A DNA stretch of 64,000 nt from JAADHG01 sp964418645. GTDB lineage: Bacteria > Bacteroidota > Bacteroidia > Flavobacteriales > Flavobacteriaceae. The stretch covers positions 16,981 through 80,980 of the forward strand of contig CAYQME010000005.1 in assembly GCA_964418645.1 (NCBI GenBank), in the 5' to 3' direction. Each line of letters starts with the position of its first letter. Within the stretch, counting starts at the first letter, position 1. The notes beneath the pieces were generated by a model that was not told the DNA's origin, did no database searches, and was given only the letters and a program-made list of their open reading frames with translations. A program made the position numbers and the translations under genes. Positions 1 through 9,071 of the stretch are shown in pieces.

Positions 1-161
1 TTTCCACTAACCATTAATTTATCGGCAGTGGCTTTTTGTCCGTCAGGCGTTATAAAAATAACTTCAATTTCTTTTTGTGACAATAATTTCCAAGGTATAG
101 CGGCTTCAGTAGGGTCAAAGCCATAACTTGGAACTGGGATTAGAATCCTTTTTCTTCCCAT
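1..161 (-). CDS. DJ-1/PfpI-family protein (N-terminal fragment)
   Basis: Only the first 53 codons lie in the window; the gene runs off the left edge. The visible residues include ILIPVPSYGFDPTEAAIPW and IFITPDGQKATADKLM. This is the N-terminal pattern of type 1 glutamine amidotransferase-like (DJ-1/PfpI) proteins of the FDPTE/PDG subgroup, which are usually soluble hydrolases, chaperones or glyoxalase-like enzymes. The nucleophile-elbow cysteine would lie outside the window, so activity cannot be judged. The ATG sits three bases after the stop of the upstream lactonase gene, so the two are almost certainly cotranscribed. Confidence 0.7.
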   Translation of the reverse strand, partial: MGRKRILIPVPSYGFDPTEAAIPWKLLSQKEIEVIFITPDGQKATADKLMVSG

Positions 162-164
162 GGA

Positions 165-1211
165 TTAGTTAGCTGTTTTCAAAATTAAAAATTCATCATC
201 TTTTACATTCCCAGTAATCAATAAATTTCCAAAAGGCGCTGCAACCGTTGAAGCTGACATTTCTGAACCATCTTCCAAATAGACGGTTTCAACGGTATAA
301 TCGTTTTTACCATTGTATTTAATTTTAATAATTTCAGAAGGCGAAGTGGCTTCTTTTCCTTTAGCATAGGCGGCAAATCTTAATAAATTAGGATGTGCGC
401 CAACCCAAAGATTTCCTTCGGTATCAAATTCTATATTATCAACTCCTGTGTTGCAATCAATATCTTCTATAAATTCTAAATCACCATTAGATTGTACAGA
501 AAACACCTTAATTAAAAATTTCCTTGGAGATGCTACAAAAAGTAAATTGCGTTTGGTGTCATAATTTATACCATTGGCATAAGCAATATCTTTGGCAACT
601 TCTCGATAATTTTTACCATTAAAAAATATTACATTTGAGGCTGCAAATCCAATATAGTCTTCAAGAAATCTACCAAATCCTTTAGTATTGCCATGATCGT
701 TGGTAAAATAAAATCGATTCTCGTCAATCATAACGACATCATTAGGACTAATCATAGATGCATCACTTAATGTTTTTTCAAAAGTCAACTGTTTGTCATT
801 TAATTTAAAAACCTCAATAAAATGTCCTTGAGGAGTGTGGTTTATTGCCATGATTTTATATGTACTATCAATTTTAATCATCGACATACCATGAGGTGCG
901 AAAGGTTTTTTAAAAGATGACGTGAGTTTTTTTGTTTTAAAGTCACCATTTTTAAGGTTCATATAATATAAACCACCAAATTGTTCTTTTTCTTGTGGAA
1001 AAACACTTCTGTCGGTAGAAGATATAATAGCAAAACTATCAATAGCACTTACTGTGATATCTTCGGCTCCTGAAATAGCGATTCTTTTAACAATTTCGCC
1101 ATCAAAATGAGGTTCAATGGTTCTGAAATAACCAGTAGAAATAAAAATATTAGCAACAAAAATAATAATAAGGACAATTACAATTAGAAGGAATTTTTTT
1201 AAACGACGCAT
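165..1211 (-). CDS. Paraoxonase/arylesterase-family lactonase, membrane-anchored
   Basis: A 348-residue six-bladed beta-propeller hydrolase of the PON/SMP-30-like group. An N-terminal hydrophobic segment (about residues 6-26) suggests a signal anchor placing the enzyme outside the cytoplasm. The family's calcium ligands are all recognisable: E50-D51 in SGAEDI, N157 in SPNDVV, N213 in YANGIN, and D258-N259 in VDNIEF. The two histidines equivalent to the PON1 pair are also present, H107 in FAPHGMS and H125 in AINH. The strand motif LWVGAHPN matches PON as well. The likely reaction is hydrolysis of lactones or aryl esters; the natural substrate is unknown. It sits between an NTF2-like gene upstream and a DJ-1/PfpI gene downstream in a tight minus-strand operon. 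Confidence 0.85.
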   Translation of the reverse strand: MRRLKKFLLIVIVLIIIFVANIFISTGYFRTIEPHFDGEIVKRIAISGAEDITVSAIDSFAIISSTDRSVFPQEKEQFGGLYYMNLKNGDFKTKKLTSSFKKPFAPHGMSMIKIDSTYKIMAINHTPQGHFIEVFKLNDKQLTFEKTLSDASMISPNDVVMIDENRFYFTNDHGNTKGFGRFLEDYIGFAASNVIFFNGKNYREVAKDIAYANGINYDTKRNLLFVASPRKFLIKVFSVQSNGDLEFIEDIDCNTGVDNIEFDTEGNLWVGAHPNLLRFAAYAKGKEATSPSEIIKIKYNGKNDYTVETVYLEDGSEMSASTVAAPFGNLLITGNVKDDEFLILKTAN

Positions 1212-1243
1212 AAATGAATTATTTAGTAAATTAAAATAAGTTA

Positions 1244-1633
1244 TTAAGGTTGTATAAGTTGAAATAAATGCAGTGTATCCATATATTCTTTGACAGAAAT
1301 TATTTTATTATTTTTAATTTCAAAAAGGGAATGACACTTATTATTATAAGTTTTTTCGTTTATATGATTACCATTAGATTCAACTTCGGCAGCCACATAA
1401 TTTCCTTCTGCAATAGAAGATGTAACCGTTAAACTTAATCCACTTGGAAAACCATTTTTTATAGCATTTACTACTTGCAGATATTCTTCTTTTGTTTTGT
1501 TTCCTGAAAAGGGCAAAGTTCCAGGAATCCACCAATTAACATTATTATCTACTAACTCAAAAGCTTCATTTGTTTTTCCATTTGTCACAAATTCAAAGAA
1601 AGCATTTACTATTTGTTTATTATTCATATTCAT
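1244..1633 (-). CDS. NTF2/SnoaL-like protein
   Basis: A 129-residue single-domain protein with the cone-shaped NTF2/SnoaL pattern: an N-terminal helix (QIVNAFFEFVTNGKTNEAF), then VNWWIPGTLPFSG and the closing strands LFEIKNNKIISVKEYMDT. Family members are ketosteroid-isomerase-like enzymes or ligand-binding proteins. Nothing here identifies a substrate. There is no signal peptide, so it should be cytosolic. It is the first gene of a probable operon with the lactonase and the DJ-1/PfpI gene (32-base gap). The first of two closely spaced ATGs is used; the second, two codons later, is equally possible. Confidence 0.75.
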   Translation of the reverse strand: MNMNNKQIVNAFFEFVTNGKTNEAFELVDNNVNWWIPGTLPFSGNKTKEEYLQVVNAIKNGFPSGLSLTVTSSIAEGNYVAAEVESNGNHINEKTYNNKCHSLFEIKNNKIISVKEYMDTLHLFQLIQP

Positions 1634-1744
1634 ATTTCTTTAAAATTACGGTAAATAATAAAACTCATCAAATAAAAGCGGAAACTAAATATTGTAATTC
1701 GTTGATAATACAAGTATATTGGGAACTCATAAATGTATATAAGT

Positions 1745-2515
1745 ATGGATTTTATTAAAACAGAAATAGTAGATCATGTATTGCTAATAGAGCTCAATAG
1801 AAATGAGAAAATGAATGCATTTACATTTCAAATGTTACAGGAATTGGCAGAAGCTTTTACGCTATTGGAAGATGATAAAAATTTGAGATGCGGTTTTTTA
1901 CATTCTAAAGGCAAACATTTTACATCAGGTTTAGATTTAGCCGATGTTGCTAAACACGTTGCAAAAGGAGCTACTTTATTTGGTGATGATTTGGTAGATC
2001 CAGTCCAATTAATGGGAAGAAAAAGAACAAAACCTGTTGTAGTAGCAGTGCAAGGCTTCGCGTTAACCATTGCTATAGAGTTAGTATTGGCTAACGATAT
2101 TTGTATTGCTGCAAAGGGAAGTACATTTGGGCAAATAGAAATTAAGCGTGGCATTTTTCCGTTTGGAGGTGCTACGATAAGATTTGCACAACGTTGTGGT
2201 TGGGGAAATGCAATGCGTTATTTGTTAACAGGAGATACCTTTAATGAAAATGAAGCTTTACGTATAGGTCTCATTCAAGAAATTGCAGATAATCCGTTTG
2301 AAACTGGATTAGCCATTGCAAAAACGATAGCAAAACAAGCACCATTAGGTGTAGAGGCAACTATTGTTAATGCTACTAAAACTTTTGAAGAAGGATTTGA
2401 AGCTGCCAAAGCTGATTTAATGCCAATATTACATAGACTTATGCAATCTCAGGATGCCAAAGAAGGCATTCAATCTTTTGTGGAACGTAGAGATGCGGAG
2501 TTTACTGGAGAATAA
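1745..2515 (+). CDS. Enoyl-CoA hydratase/isomerase (crotonase) family protein
   Basis: About 256 residues with the crotonase fold. The first oxyanion segment is seen in KGKHFTSGLDLADV. The second, VQGFALTIAIELVLAND, has TIA where most enoyl-CoA hydratases have GGG. The glutamate of FGQIEIKRGIFPFGGAT aligns with Glu144 of rat enoyl-CoA hydratase; the second catalytic glutamate is not evident. It should act on an acyl-CoA in the cytosol, but hydratase, isomerase and other crotonase activities cannot be told apart. I chose the ATG giving MDFIKTE; an ATG four codons upstream (1733) is the alternative. It stands alone between convergent and divergent neighbours. Confidence 0.8.
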   Translation: MDFIKTEIVDHVLLIELNRNEKMNAFTFQMLQELAEAFTLLEDDKNLRCGFLHSKGKHFTSGLDLADVAKHVAKGATLFGDDLVDPVQLMGRKRTKPVVVAVQGFALTIAIELVLANDICIAAKGSTFGQIEIKRGIFPFGGATIRFAQRCGWGNAMRYLLTGDTFNENEALRIGLIQEIADNPFETGLAIAKTIAKQAPLGVEATIVNATKTFEEGFEAAKADLMPILHRLMQSQDAKEGIQSFVERRDAEFTGE

Positions 2516-2549
2516 AGTTTGGTTTAATGTATAGAGTTATCCATAGTTT

Positions 2550-2873
2550 TTATTTAGGAGGAAGGGTCATTACATAATCAAAGCTTTCATCCAATAACTT
2601 TGCAACATTATCTAAATCTTCAAGTATTCTTTCAGGTATTAGCACGTATCCGTTCATTATAGAATTATAGGACTTATATAAGGTAGTGTTAAACTCTTAG
2701 ATATATTTTTTCTGTACTTCTTTGGAAAACCGAATACCGATTTCTCCTGCTTTATTAAAAAGTGAAAACATGTATCCGTTAGCAGATGTATAGGGCATTG
2801 TTTTTCCTTTTCTTTCAAATCTGTCGCATTTAGCAACAATCGCATCATATATTTTTAGTTTTTCTCTATCCAT
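2550..2873 (-). pseudogene. Small conserved protein interrupted by one in-frame stop
   Basis: Reading from the ATG at 2873, 58 codons run to a TAA at 2697-2699, starting MDREKLKIYDAIVAK and containing ERKGKTMPYTSANGYMFS and GIRFSKEVQKKYI. The same frame then continues without interruption for 48 more sense codons (EFNTTLYKSYNSIM, GYVLIPERILEDLDNVAKLL, FDYVMTLPPK) to a second TAA at 2550. From memory, the two halves match consecutive parts of a conserved family of about 110 residues in Bacteroidota (ERKGKTxPYTSxNGHMFS ... KKYxTxL ... MKEYVxVP). I cannot name its function. The simplest reading is a recent nonsense mutation or a sequencing error at codon 59. No frameshift is needed. Confidence 0.7.
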
Positions 2874-2999
2874 AGTTTATTATTTTTAGTAAACTTTTTA
2901 ATTGTTAGCATATAGTTTGGTTTTGGAATCATATTTAAAAACAAGTTTTATCCGTTGTTTTTATGAGTAATTGGTACAAATGTTATTTGAGCCATAAGT

Positions 3000-3557
3000 T
3001 TATCCCTTCCACTTAATATTACAACCAATACTAGGCTTTTGTATTGTTGCATTTTCTTTGCCTTCTAGCAAACAGTCTAGAGCATGTTTTAAGTCTTTTC
3101 CAGTAACAGGAATACCGTTTTCGGGACGAGAATCATCCAGTTGCCCACGATATACTAGTTTTAAATCGCCATTAAATACATACAAATCTGGTGTGCATGC
3201 TGCATTATAAGCTTTGGCCACTTCCTGTGATGCATCATATAAATAAGGAAAAGGGTAGCCTTCATTTAAAGCATGTGCTTTCATTTTATCTGGTGCATCT
3301 TGAGGATAAGCAATGGCATCATTACTAGAAATGGCTATAAAACCAATGCTTTTGTTTGTATATGTATTTGCAATTGCTACTAACGCTTCATTTACATGTA
3401 CTACAAACGGACAATGGTTACAAATAAACATTATAACCGTGCCTTTGTTACCTTTTAGATGTTTTAACTGTTTAAGACTACCGTTTGTAGTATCAATTAA
3501 ATTAAAATCTGGTGCTGTAATACCTAGAGCTAACATATTTGATGGTGTAACTGACAT
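3000..3557 (-). CDS. Thioredoxin-fold protein, AhpC/TSA-like
   Basis: A 185-residue redoxin domain. The segment GITAPDFNLIDTTNGSLKQL is the usual AhpC/TSA opening, followed by TVIMFICNHCPFVVH with a CNHC redox pair. The later stretch ACTPDLYVFNGDLKLVYRGQ is also typical. Such proteins act as thiol oxidoreductases or peroxiredoxin-like enzymes. No signal peptide is visible, so it is probably cytosolic. The gene is divergent from csaA. The start MSVTPSNML is the only sensible ATG. Confidence 0.85.
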   Translation of the reverse strand: MSVTPSNMLALGITAPDFNLIDTTNGSLKQLKHLKGNKGTVIMFICNHCPFVVHVNEALVAIANTYTNKSIGFIAISSNDAIAYPQDAPDKMKAHALNEGYPFPYLYDASQEVAKAYNAACTPDLYVFNGDLKLVYRGQLDDSRPENGIPVTGKDLKHALDCLLEGKENATIQKPSIGCNIKWKG

Positions 3558-3604
3558 AAGAAATTGTTTTATTTAAATATAGTAAATATTCGTATTTTTA
3601 AAAA

Positions 3605-3940
3605 ATGAGTAACACAATAACTTTCGAAGATTTTACAAAGGTAAATCTACGTGTTGGCACTATTATAGAAGTAAACGATTTTCCAAAAGCAAGACAACCC
3701 GCTTACCAACTCACCATTGATTTTGGGGACTTAGGAATCAAAAAATCTTCGGCACAAATTACAACATTGTATACTAAGGAAGAACTGTTAAACAGGCAAA
3801 TAGTGGCTACAGTTAATTTCCCTAAAAAGCAAATTGCCAATTTTATGAGCGAATGTTTGGTTATGGGAGCAGTTAATGGCAAAGATGTTATTTTATTAAA
3901 GCCTGAACAAAATGTAAAAAATGGAACACCTGTAGCCTAA
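3605..3940 (+). CDS. csaA: CsaA-type tRNA-binding protein
   Basis: A 111-residue protein made of one OB-fold tRNA-binding (EMAP/Trbp111-like) domain: FTKVNLRVGTIIEVNDFPKA, KKSSAQITTLYTKEELLNRQ, VNFPKKQIANFMSECLVMGA. This matches CsaA, a dimeric cytosolic protein with chaperone-like activity that binds tRNA. The length equals the family norm. Four bases separate it from the BASS transporter gene, and the acyltransferase follows with an overlap, so the three probably share one transcript. Confidence 0.9.
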   Translation: MSNTITFEDFTKVNLRVGTIIEVNDFPKARQPAYQLTIDFGDLGIKKSSAQITTLYTKEELLNRQIVATVNFPKKQIANFMSECLVMGAVNGKDVILLKPEQNVKNGTPVA

Positions 3941-3944
3941 ACAT

Positions 3945-4868
3945 ATGCAAGAACTAGATAATGTTAAAATAAATTTTGATAGTACTGGTCTTTGGGTGCT
4001 AAATATAGCATTGGCTGTTGTAATGTTTGGTGTTGCTCTTGGTATAACCGTCGACGATTTTAAACAATTGCTCAAACAACCAAAACTTGTATTGATTGGT
4101 GTGTTGTCACAATTTGTTTTGTTACCATTGTTAACGTTTGGTTTAGTTATCTTGATTAAACCACAGCCCAGTATTGCCTTAGGTATGATAATGGTTGCCG
4201 CATGTCCTGGAGGTAATATTTCTAATTTTATGACTCATTTAGCTAAAGGAAATACAGCACTTTCGGTAAGCTTAACGGCAATTGCAACGTTTTTAGCAAT
4301 TATTATGACACCCTTTAATTTTGAGTTTTATGGTAACTTGTATCCTCCCACAGAACAATTATTAAAAACGGTTGCTATTAATCCCATAGATTTAGTAAAA
4401 GTGGTACTTATGATTTTAGGAGTACCATTGTTTTTTGGAATGTTGATGCGTTATAAAAATGAAACAATAGCATTAAAACTTTCAAAACTATTAAAGCCTC
4501 TTTCTGTAATTGTTTTTGTAGCCATTGTTGTTGTTGCGTTTTCTAACAATATTGATGTGTTTAATAATTATATACACCATGTACTTTATATTGGAATAGG
4601 GCATAACATATTGGCTATTATTCTTGGGTTTATGGTGGCAAAGTTATTTAAGGTATCCTTTGTGAACCAAAAAACTCTTGCCATTGAAACAGGAATTCAA
4701 AATTCTGGATTGGGATTACTATTGATTTTCACATTTTTTAACGGACTTGGAGGTATGGCAATTTTAGCTGCTTTTTGGGGTATTTGGCATATTATATCTG
4801 GATTATTATTGGCTTCATTTTGGTCGCGACAAAATATAATAAGTAATGAAAAAACTGTGGTTACATAG
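3945..4868 (+). CDS. Bile acid:sodium symporter (BASS) family transporter
   Basis: A 307-residue membrane protein with about nine to ten hydrophobic helices. The BASS hallmarks are CPGGNISNFMTHLAKGN (first crossover) and ETGIQNSGLGL (second crossover, carrying the E and Q of the sodium sites in the family). It is probably a sodium-coupled importer of an organic anion in the inner membrane. The substrate cannot be inferred: in bacteria the family handles bile acids, pantoate-like compounds and others. Its end overlaps the next gene by 23 bases, which implies translational coupling. Confidence 0.88.
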   Translation: MQELDNVKINFDSTGLWVLNIALAVVMFGVALGITVDDFKQLLKQPKLVLIGVLSQFVLLPLLTFGLVILIKPQPSIALGMIMVAACPGGNISNFMTHLAKGNTALSVSLTAIATFLAIIMTPFNFEFYGNLYPPTEQLLKTVAINPIDLVKVVLMILGVPLFFGMLMRYKNETIALKLSKLLKPLSVIVFVAIVVVAFSNNIDVFNNYIHHVLYIGIGHNILAIILGFMVAKLFKVSFVNQKTLAIETGIQNSGLGLLLIFTFFNGLGGMAILAAFWGIWHIISGLLLASFWSRQNIISNEKTVVT

Positions 4869-5877
4869 TATAAAATTGTATATACAACTTGGTTTGTTTT
4901 TTTATTATAAAAACATAAAAGTTTATAATATTGAAAATGTTCCAAAAAATAAACCTGTTTTACTTCTTAGCAATCATCAAAATGCTTTATTAGATGCTTT
5001 ACTTATTGCGGTAAAATGTGGACGTTTTACATATTTTTTATCAAGAGCATCAATTTTTAAAAAGAGTTTTATAAGTACTATTTTAAACAGCCTACAAATG
5101 CTACCTGTGTATAGAATTCGTGATGGTTGGAATACTATTTCTAACAATACTGCTATTTTTGAATCTTGCTCAGAGTTACTTAATAATAATGAGGCTATTG
5201 TGATTTTCCCTGAAGGTAATCACAACCTAAACCGTACAGTAAGGCCATTAAGTAAAGGGTTTACACGCATTGTCTTTAATACACTTGAAAAATATCCAGA
5301 TATAGATTTACAATTGGTGCCTGTTGGTTTAAATTTTATGACTGCTAAACAGTATCCTGATTGTGCGTCTGTATATTTTGGTAAACCTATTGCTGCCAAA
5401 ACATTTATTTCGGATAACAGAAATAACGATGTTGTAAAGTTAAAAACCAAAATTAAAGCTGAAATCTCAAAATTAACCACTCATATTTCAGATGAAGATT
5501 ATCAGGAATCACTTCAAAAGTTGGATGCTTTACATTTAGATTACCTAAATCCAAAAGACGTAAATACTTGTATTGCTAATAATTTTGAGAGTTATAAACG
5601 AAAATCAAAATCAAAGCTGAATGGATTAAGATCTTTTTTAAAAGGATTACTTATTTTAAATTTACTTCTTCCTTATCTTATATGGAAATGTGCAGTACAA
5701 CCAAAAATAAAAGAACCAGAGTTTATTGCTACATTTAGGTTTACTGTAGCTATTACTCTGGTTCCAATATATCTGTTAATTCTGATATTTGTTTTAAGTG
5801 TTTTATCTAGCTTAAAACTGGCATTGCTTTACCTTATAAGTGTTTTATTATTGTCTGTTCTTGCAATAAAATTATAA
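4846..5877 (+). CDS. 1-acylglycerol-3-phosphate acyltransferase-like (PlsC family)
   Basis: A 343-residue glycerolipid acyltransferase. Motif I is NHQNALLDALL (the NHxxxxD catalytic pair) and motif III is FPEGNHN; LQLVPVGLNF fits motif IV. The C-terminal third, beyond the PlsC domain, holds a hydrophobic hairpin (about residues 265-280 and 300-343) that should anchor it in the inner membrane. It is expected to transfer an acyl chain to a lysophospholipid or related acceptor. The stop codon overlaps the convergent peptidase gene by six bases. The start overlaps the BASS gene. Confidence 0.85.
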   Translation: MKKLWLHSIKLYIQLGLFFYYKNIKVYNIENVPKNKPVLLLSNHQNALLDALLIAVKCGRFTYFLSRASIFKKSFISTILNSLQMLPVYRIRDGWNTISNNTAIFESCSELLNNNEAIVIFPEGNHNLNRTVRPLSKGFTRIVFNTLEKYPDIDLQLVPVGLNFMTAKQYPDCASVYFGKPIAAKTFISDNRNNDVVKLKTKIKAEISKLTTHISDEDYQESLQKLDALHLDYLNPKDVNTCIANNFESYKRKSKSKLNGLRSFLKGLLILNLLLPYLIWKCAVQPKIKEPEFIATFRFTVAITLVPIYLLILIFVLSVLSSLKLALLYLISVLLLSVLAIKL

Positions 5878-8391
5878 TTCTTCTCTAAAGAAAATAGCAT
5901 TCATCAGCAATTTATTGGTGCCATACCAAAACGCTCTAAAGTTGGTGTTATCGGTAAATGCTACAACCTTTCCTTTTCCTAGGCGTTTAATTTGTAAAGG
6001 GACTGTACTACCAATGCTATCAAGATTTCTTTTAGAAATATAACCACTTAAAATAGGACGTTTAGTATACTGTATAGGGTTATTATAACTGTTTTTGTCT
6101 GGTTTCATAAAAAGCGTTGTGTTTCTAAACAACGCAATCGTATTGTTTTTATATCCGAAATTAATAGGGTGAGAACGATCTGTTTTAGCTTTAAAAATAG
6201 CACCTCCAATAAATTGAGCACCATTATAATCACCGCGTTGTTCATAAGAAACACCTTTTGCAGTACGTTCCATTTTTTTGAACTCTATTTTTGCTAACTC
6301 GTTTTTCTTTACCCAATTTAAAGCACTTCTATAGGCAATTAAAGTTCCACCATTTTGAATCCAAGTCTTTATTTTCTTGGTATTGCTTTCAGTTATCCCT
6401 GAACCTCTAAATCCGCCTGCTGGAACAATAATAGTATTATAACGACTTAGGTTTGCACGACCAATACTTTTAGTATCCAATTTGGTAACAGTAATATCGT
6501 AACGTGTATCAAACAAATGCCAAATTTCTCCTGCATCGTAAGATGAAATACCATTGCCAACCAATAACGCTATTTTTGGTTTTTGTAAAGCTCTAAAACG
6601 TCCGCTTCCTAAATCTATGCCTTTTGTTAATCCAGTTGATAGCGCATCAATTTGCACATGACTGTCTTTAGCTAATTCACTAAGATAACTGTACAAACCT
6701 CCTGTATTTAACTTTTGATTTTGAACAGGAATTAAAATGGTACCATAATCATATTGCTTTCCGTTTAAGCTAAAAGGTTTCATGCCAACTTTGGCACGCA
6801 AGCCTTTACTTAATATTTTGTTTAAAACCTTAGGTGTGTAATATTCATGCCATTCCATAACGTATGCATAATTACTACGCCCAGAAACGGTTCCTTCTTT
6901 AAACTGTAAATCGGTGACTTCGGCTCCAGCATTATTGGTAGATACACCTTCGGCGTAATCTACATTAAATGCCAATGGGAAAGTCCAAGCCGAAATATCG
7001 TAAAACAAACTGTCTTGAAATTTAGTACGTTTTTCAAACATGGCGTTTATTAAGCGTGTATTCTTCTGGTTTTTAGGCACAAAATAACTATACCCTTTTT
7101 TAAAGTGTTTGCCTTGTATAGTGAAATCTTGTTTTATTTCTTTAAATGTAATGTGCTGACGTTTTAATATCTCTGCCAAATGGTATGTTTTAGCAGCATC
7201 TTTTTCGTCGCCAAAAACAATCCCTTTTCCATTTTCTTTAGCAGCTTCAGCTCTTGCATTCTTAAAGAAATCTTGTTGATATTTTAAAATATCTTCACGC
7301 ATGTTTTTTGCAGCATCTAAAGTAGATAAGGCAGCTGTAAATTGATTACGAATGGTAAATGGAAAGGTTAGGATGCCATTGTCGCTCTCTTGAATATGTC
7401 CACGAGAACTTGCTTGTTCGAATAAAATGCCAATACCTCCATTTATATCTGGAAATGTAGAGCCTTTGCCATAGTAAAAATCATCATAACTTTCTTCGGT
7501 GTAATATAACGAACCAATTTTATCTAGTGCTTTGGCATGAAAATTACCAATGCTTTTAGTAAGCTGTTGATTTAACTTTGGCGTTAAAGGATGTGTTCTT
7601 GATTGGATTCCTGGCTGAAAAAAGAAGGTTGCATTAGTTCCCATTTCATGATGATCGGTTAAAATATTAGGTAACCACTTATGAAATGTAGCAATTCTAG
7701 CTCTAGATTCTGGAAGTTGTACTGGTAACCAATCACGGTTCATATCAAACCAATAATGGTTGGTTCTACCTCCAGGCCAAACCTCACTATATTCTCTGTC
7801 GTTTGGATCTGGGTTGAGGTTTATACTCTTATTGGTATTTGCCCAATAGGCAAAACGCTGCAAGCCATCGGGATTAAATGAGGGATCAAATAAGATTACT
7901 GTATTGTTTAATAATTTAGTAATATAATCGCCTTGGGCTGCAGCTAAATAATAGGCGGCTAATAAACCTGCATTGGCACCACTGGGTTCGTTACCATGAA
8001 TAGAAAAACCTTGATACACCACTATAGGCATATTTGCTGTATTTACTGAATTACTTTCTGTAGCTGCAATATGAGCTTCTCGAATGGCATCAATATTTTG
8101 ATGATTTTGAGGTGAGGTAATGGTTAGTAATAAAACAGGTCTGCCTTCAAAGGTTTTTCCTCTACTTTCAATAGTAATTCTGTCTGAAGCTTTTGCAAGC
8201 GCATACATATATTGTGCAAGTTTATCATGTGTAACATGCCATTCGCCAACTTGATGTCCTATAATACTTTCTGGTGTTGGTATATTTTGGTTGTAAGTTA
8301 TATTTTGAGGTAAGTAATACGATAAATCAACTTTGTTTTGAGCTTGTGTAAATACACAAAACAAAAGGCTAAGGAAGAATAGTTTTTTCAT
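5872..8391 (-). CDS. Secreted M14-family zinc carboxypeptidase
   Basis: An 839-residue secreted peptidase with a clear signal peptide (MKKLFFLSLLFCVFTQAQ). The zinc-binding HxxE is in SIHGNEPSGANAG, the third ligand is probably in ILTDHHEMG, and the catalytic glutamate is in LFEQASSRG. The segment FNPDGLQRFAYW is also typical of M14. The C-terminal part (from about residue 610) has a glutamine amidotransferase-like fold pattern (KIALLVGNG ... YNTIIVPAGGFRG) without an obvious nucleophile. This two-part layout is known in Bacteroidota M14 peptidases. It probably digests peptides in the periplasm or outside the cell. No partner genes lie beside it. Confidence 0.88.
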   Translation of the reverse strand: MKKLFFLSLLFCVFTQAQNKVDLSYYLPQNITYNQNIPTPESIIGHQVGEWHVTHDKLAQYMYALAKASDRITIESRGKTFEGRPVLLLTITSPQNHQNIDAIREAHIAATESNSVNTANMPIVVYQGFSIHGNEPSGANAGLLAAYYLAAAQGDYITKLLNNTVILFDPSFNPDGLQRFAYWANTNKSINLNPDPNDREYSEVWPGGRTNHYWFDMNRDWLPVQLPESRARIATFHKWLPNILTDHHEMGTNATFFFQPGIQSRTHPLTPKLNQQLTKSIGNFHAKALDKIGSLYYTEESYDDFYYGKGSTFPDINGGIGILFEQASSRGHIQESDNGILTFPFTIRNQFTAALSTLDAAKNMREDILKYQQDFFKNARAEAAKENGKGIVFGDEKDAAKTYHLAEILKRQHITFKEIKQDFTIQGKHFKKGYSYFVPKNQKNTRLINAMFEKRTKFQDSLFYDISAWTFPLAFNVDYAEGVSTNNAGAEVTDLQFKEGTVSGRSNYAYVMEWHEYYTPKVLNKILSKGLRAKVGMKPFSLNGKQYDYGTILIPVQNQKLNTGGLYSYLSELAKDSHVQIDALSTGLTKGIDLGSGRFRALQKPKIALLVGNGISSYDAGEIWHLFDTRYDITVTKLDTKSIGRANLSRYNTIIVPAGGFRGSGITESNTKKIKTWIQNGGTLIAYRSALNWVKKNELAKIEFKKMERTAKGVSYEQRGDYNGAQFIGGAIFKAKTDRSHPINFGYKNNTIALFRNTTLFMKPDKNSYNNPIQYTKRPILSGYISKRNLDSIGSTVPLQIKRLGKGKVVAFTDNTNFRAFWYGTNKLLMNAIFFREEL

Positions 8392-8439
8392 TGTTGTGAT
8401 AGGTTAGAATAAATAAGTGTTAGTTAGAGCATAAATATA

Positions 8440-8470
8440 AAAAAACCGCTACTATAAAGTAACGGTTTTA
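8440..8470 (-). terminator. Rho-independent terminator after the DUF3276 gene
   Basis: Read on the minus strand this is a stem AAAACCGTTAC / GTAGCGGTTTT (one G-U pair) with a six-base loop, followed by a run of seven T. It lies between the stop of the DUF3276 gene and the start of the M14 peptidase, so the peptidase is transcribed separately. Confidence 0.85.
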
Positions 8471-8493
8471 CATATTTTAAGAATTTATTAAGA

Positions 8494-8892
8494 CTATATA
8501 TCTTCAAAATTTACATCTGTAAAACTATCAGAGGATTTTGGTTTTTCTTCAAATGCGGTTTCATCAGTGGATTCATTAGTAGTATATTCTTCTCTTTTAA
8601 AATCTTTTTGATGTCGTTCGCTTATAACTTCTTCGCCTTTTTCATCAATAATATAGCCAGTCATTTCGGCTAGAATACTATTAAATTCTGAAAAATCTTC
8701 TTTGTATAAATAAATCTTGTGTTTTTTATAGTGAAATGAGCCATCGTCGTTGGTGAATTTTTTACTTTCGGTTATAGTAAGATAATAATCACCAGCTTTA
8801 GTAGCTCTTACATCAAAAAAATAAGTGCGTCTTCCAGCTCTTAAAACTTTTGAAAATATTTCTTCTTTCTCCATCATATCATTATTACCCAT
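8494..8892 (-). CDS. PUR-alpha-like nucleic-acid-binding protein (DUF3276)
   Basis: A 132-residue protein with the DUF3276/PUR domain (EEIFSKVLRAGRRTYFFDVR, GDYYLTITESKKF, KHKIYLYKEDFSEFNSIL), typical of Bacteroidota and related to the Borrelia PUR protein that binds single-stranded DNA and RNA. The tail (residues 95-132) is acidic and probably disordered. It is expected in the cytoplasm as a small regulator or nucleoid-associated factor. It is transcribed alone and ends in a strong terminator. A start five codons downstream (MMEKEE) is also possible. Confidence 0.85.
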   Translation of the reverse strand: MGNNDMMEKEEIFSKVLRAGRRTYFFDVRATKAGDYYLTITESKKFTNDDGSFHYKKHKIYLYKEDFSEFNSILAEMTGYIIDEKGEEVISERHQKDFKREEYTTNESTDETAFEEKPKSSDSFTDVNFEDI

Positions 8893-9071
8893 AATCGTGT
8901 TATTAAGTTTTAGAATTAAATTTTTACTGATTCAAAAATCTAAAAAAAAATTAAGGCAACCAACTAATTATGATATTTCTTTTTATCAATTTTAGTTTTG
9001 ATGCTTAATTGTACGGAAACATTGGTTTTTAATCACTTAGAGAAAACAGATTGTTAATAATGGTATATTTT

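Noticed and set aside
2657..2848. A 63-residue minus-strand frame starting MMRLLLNATDL
   Set aside because: It is a shifted frame across the interrupted gene at 2550-2873, whose own frame has the family-like sequence.
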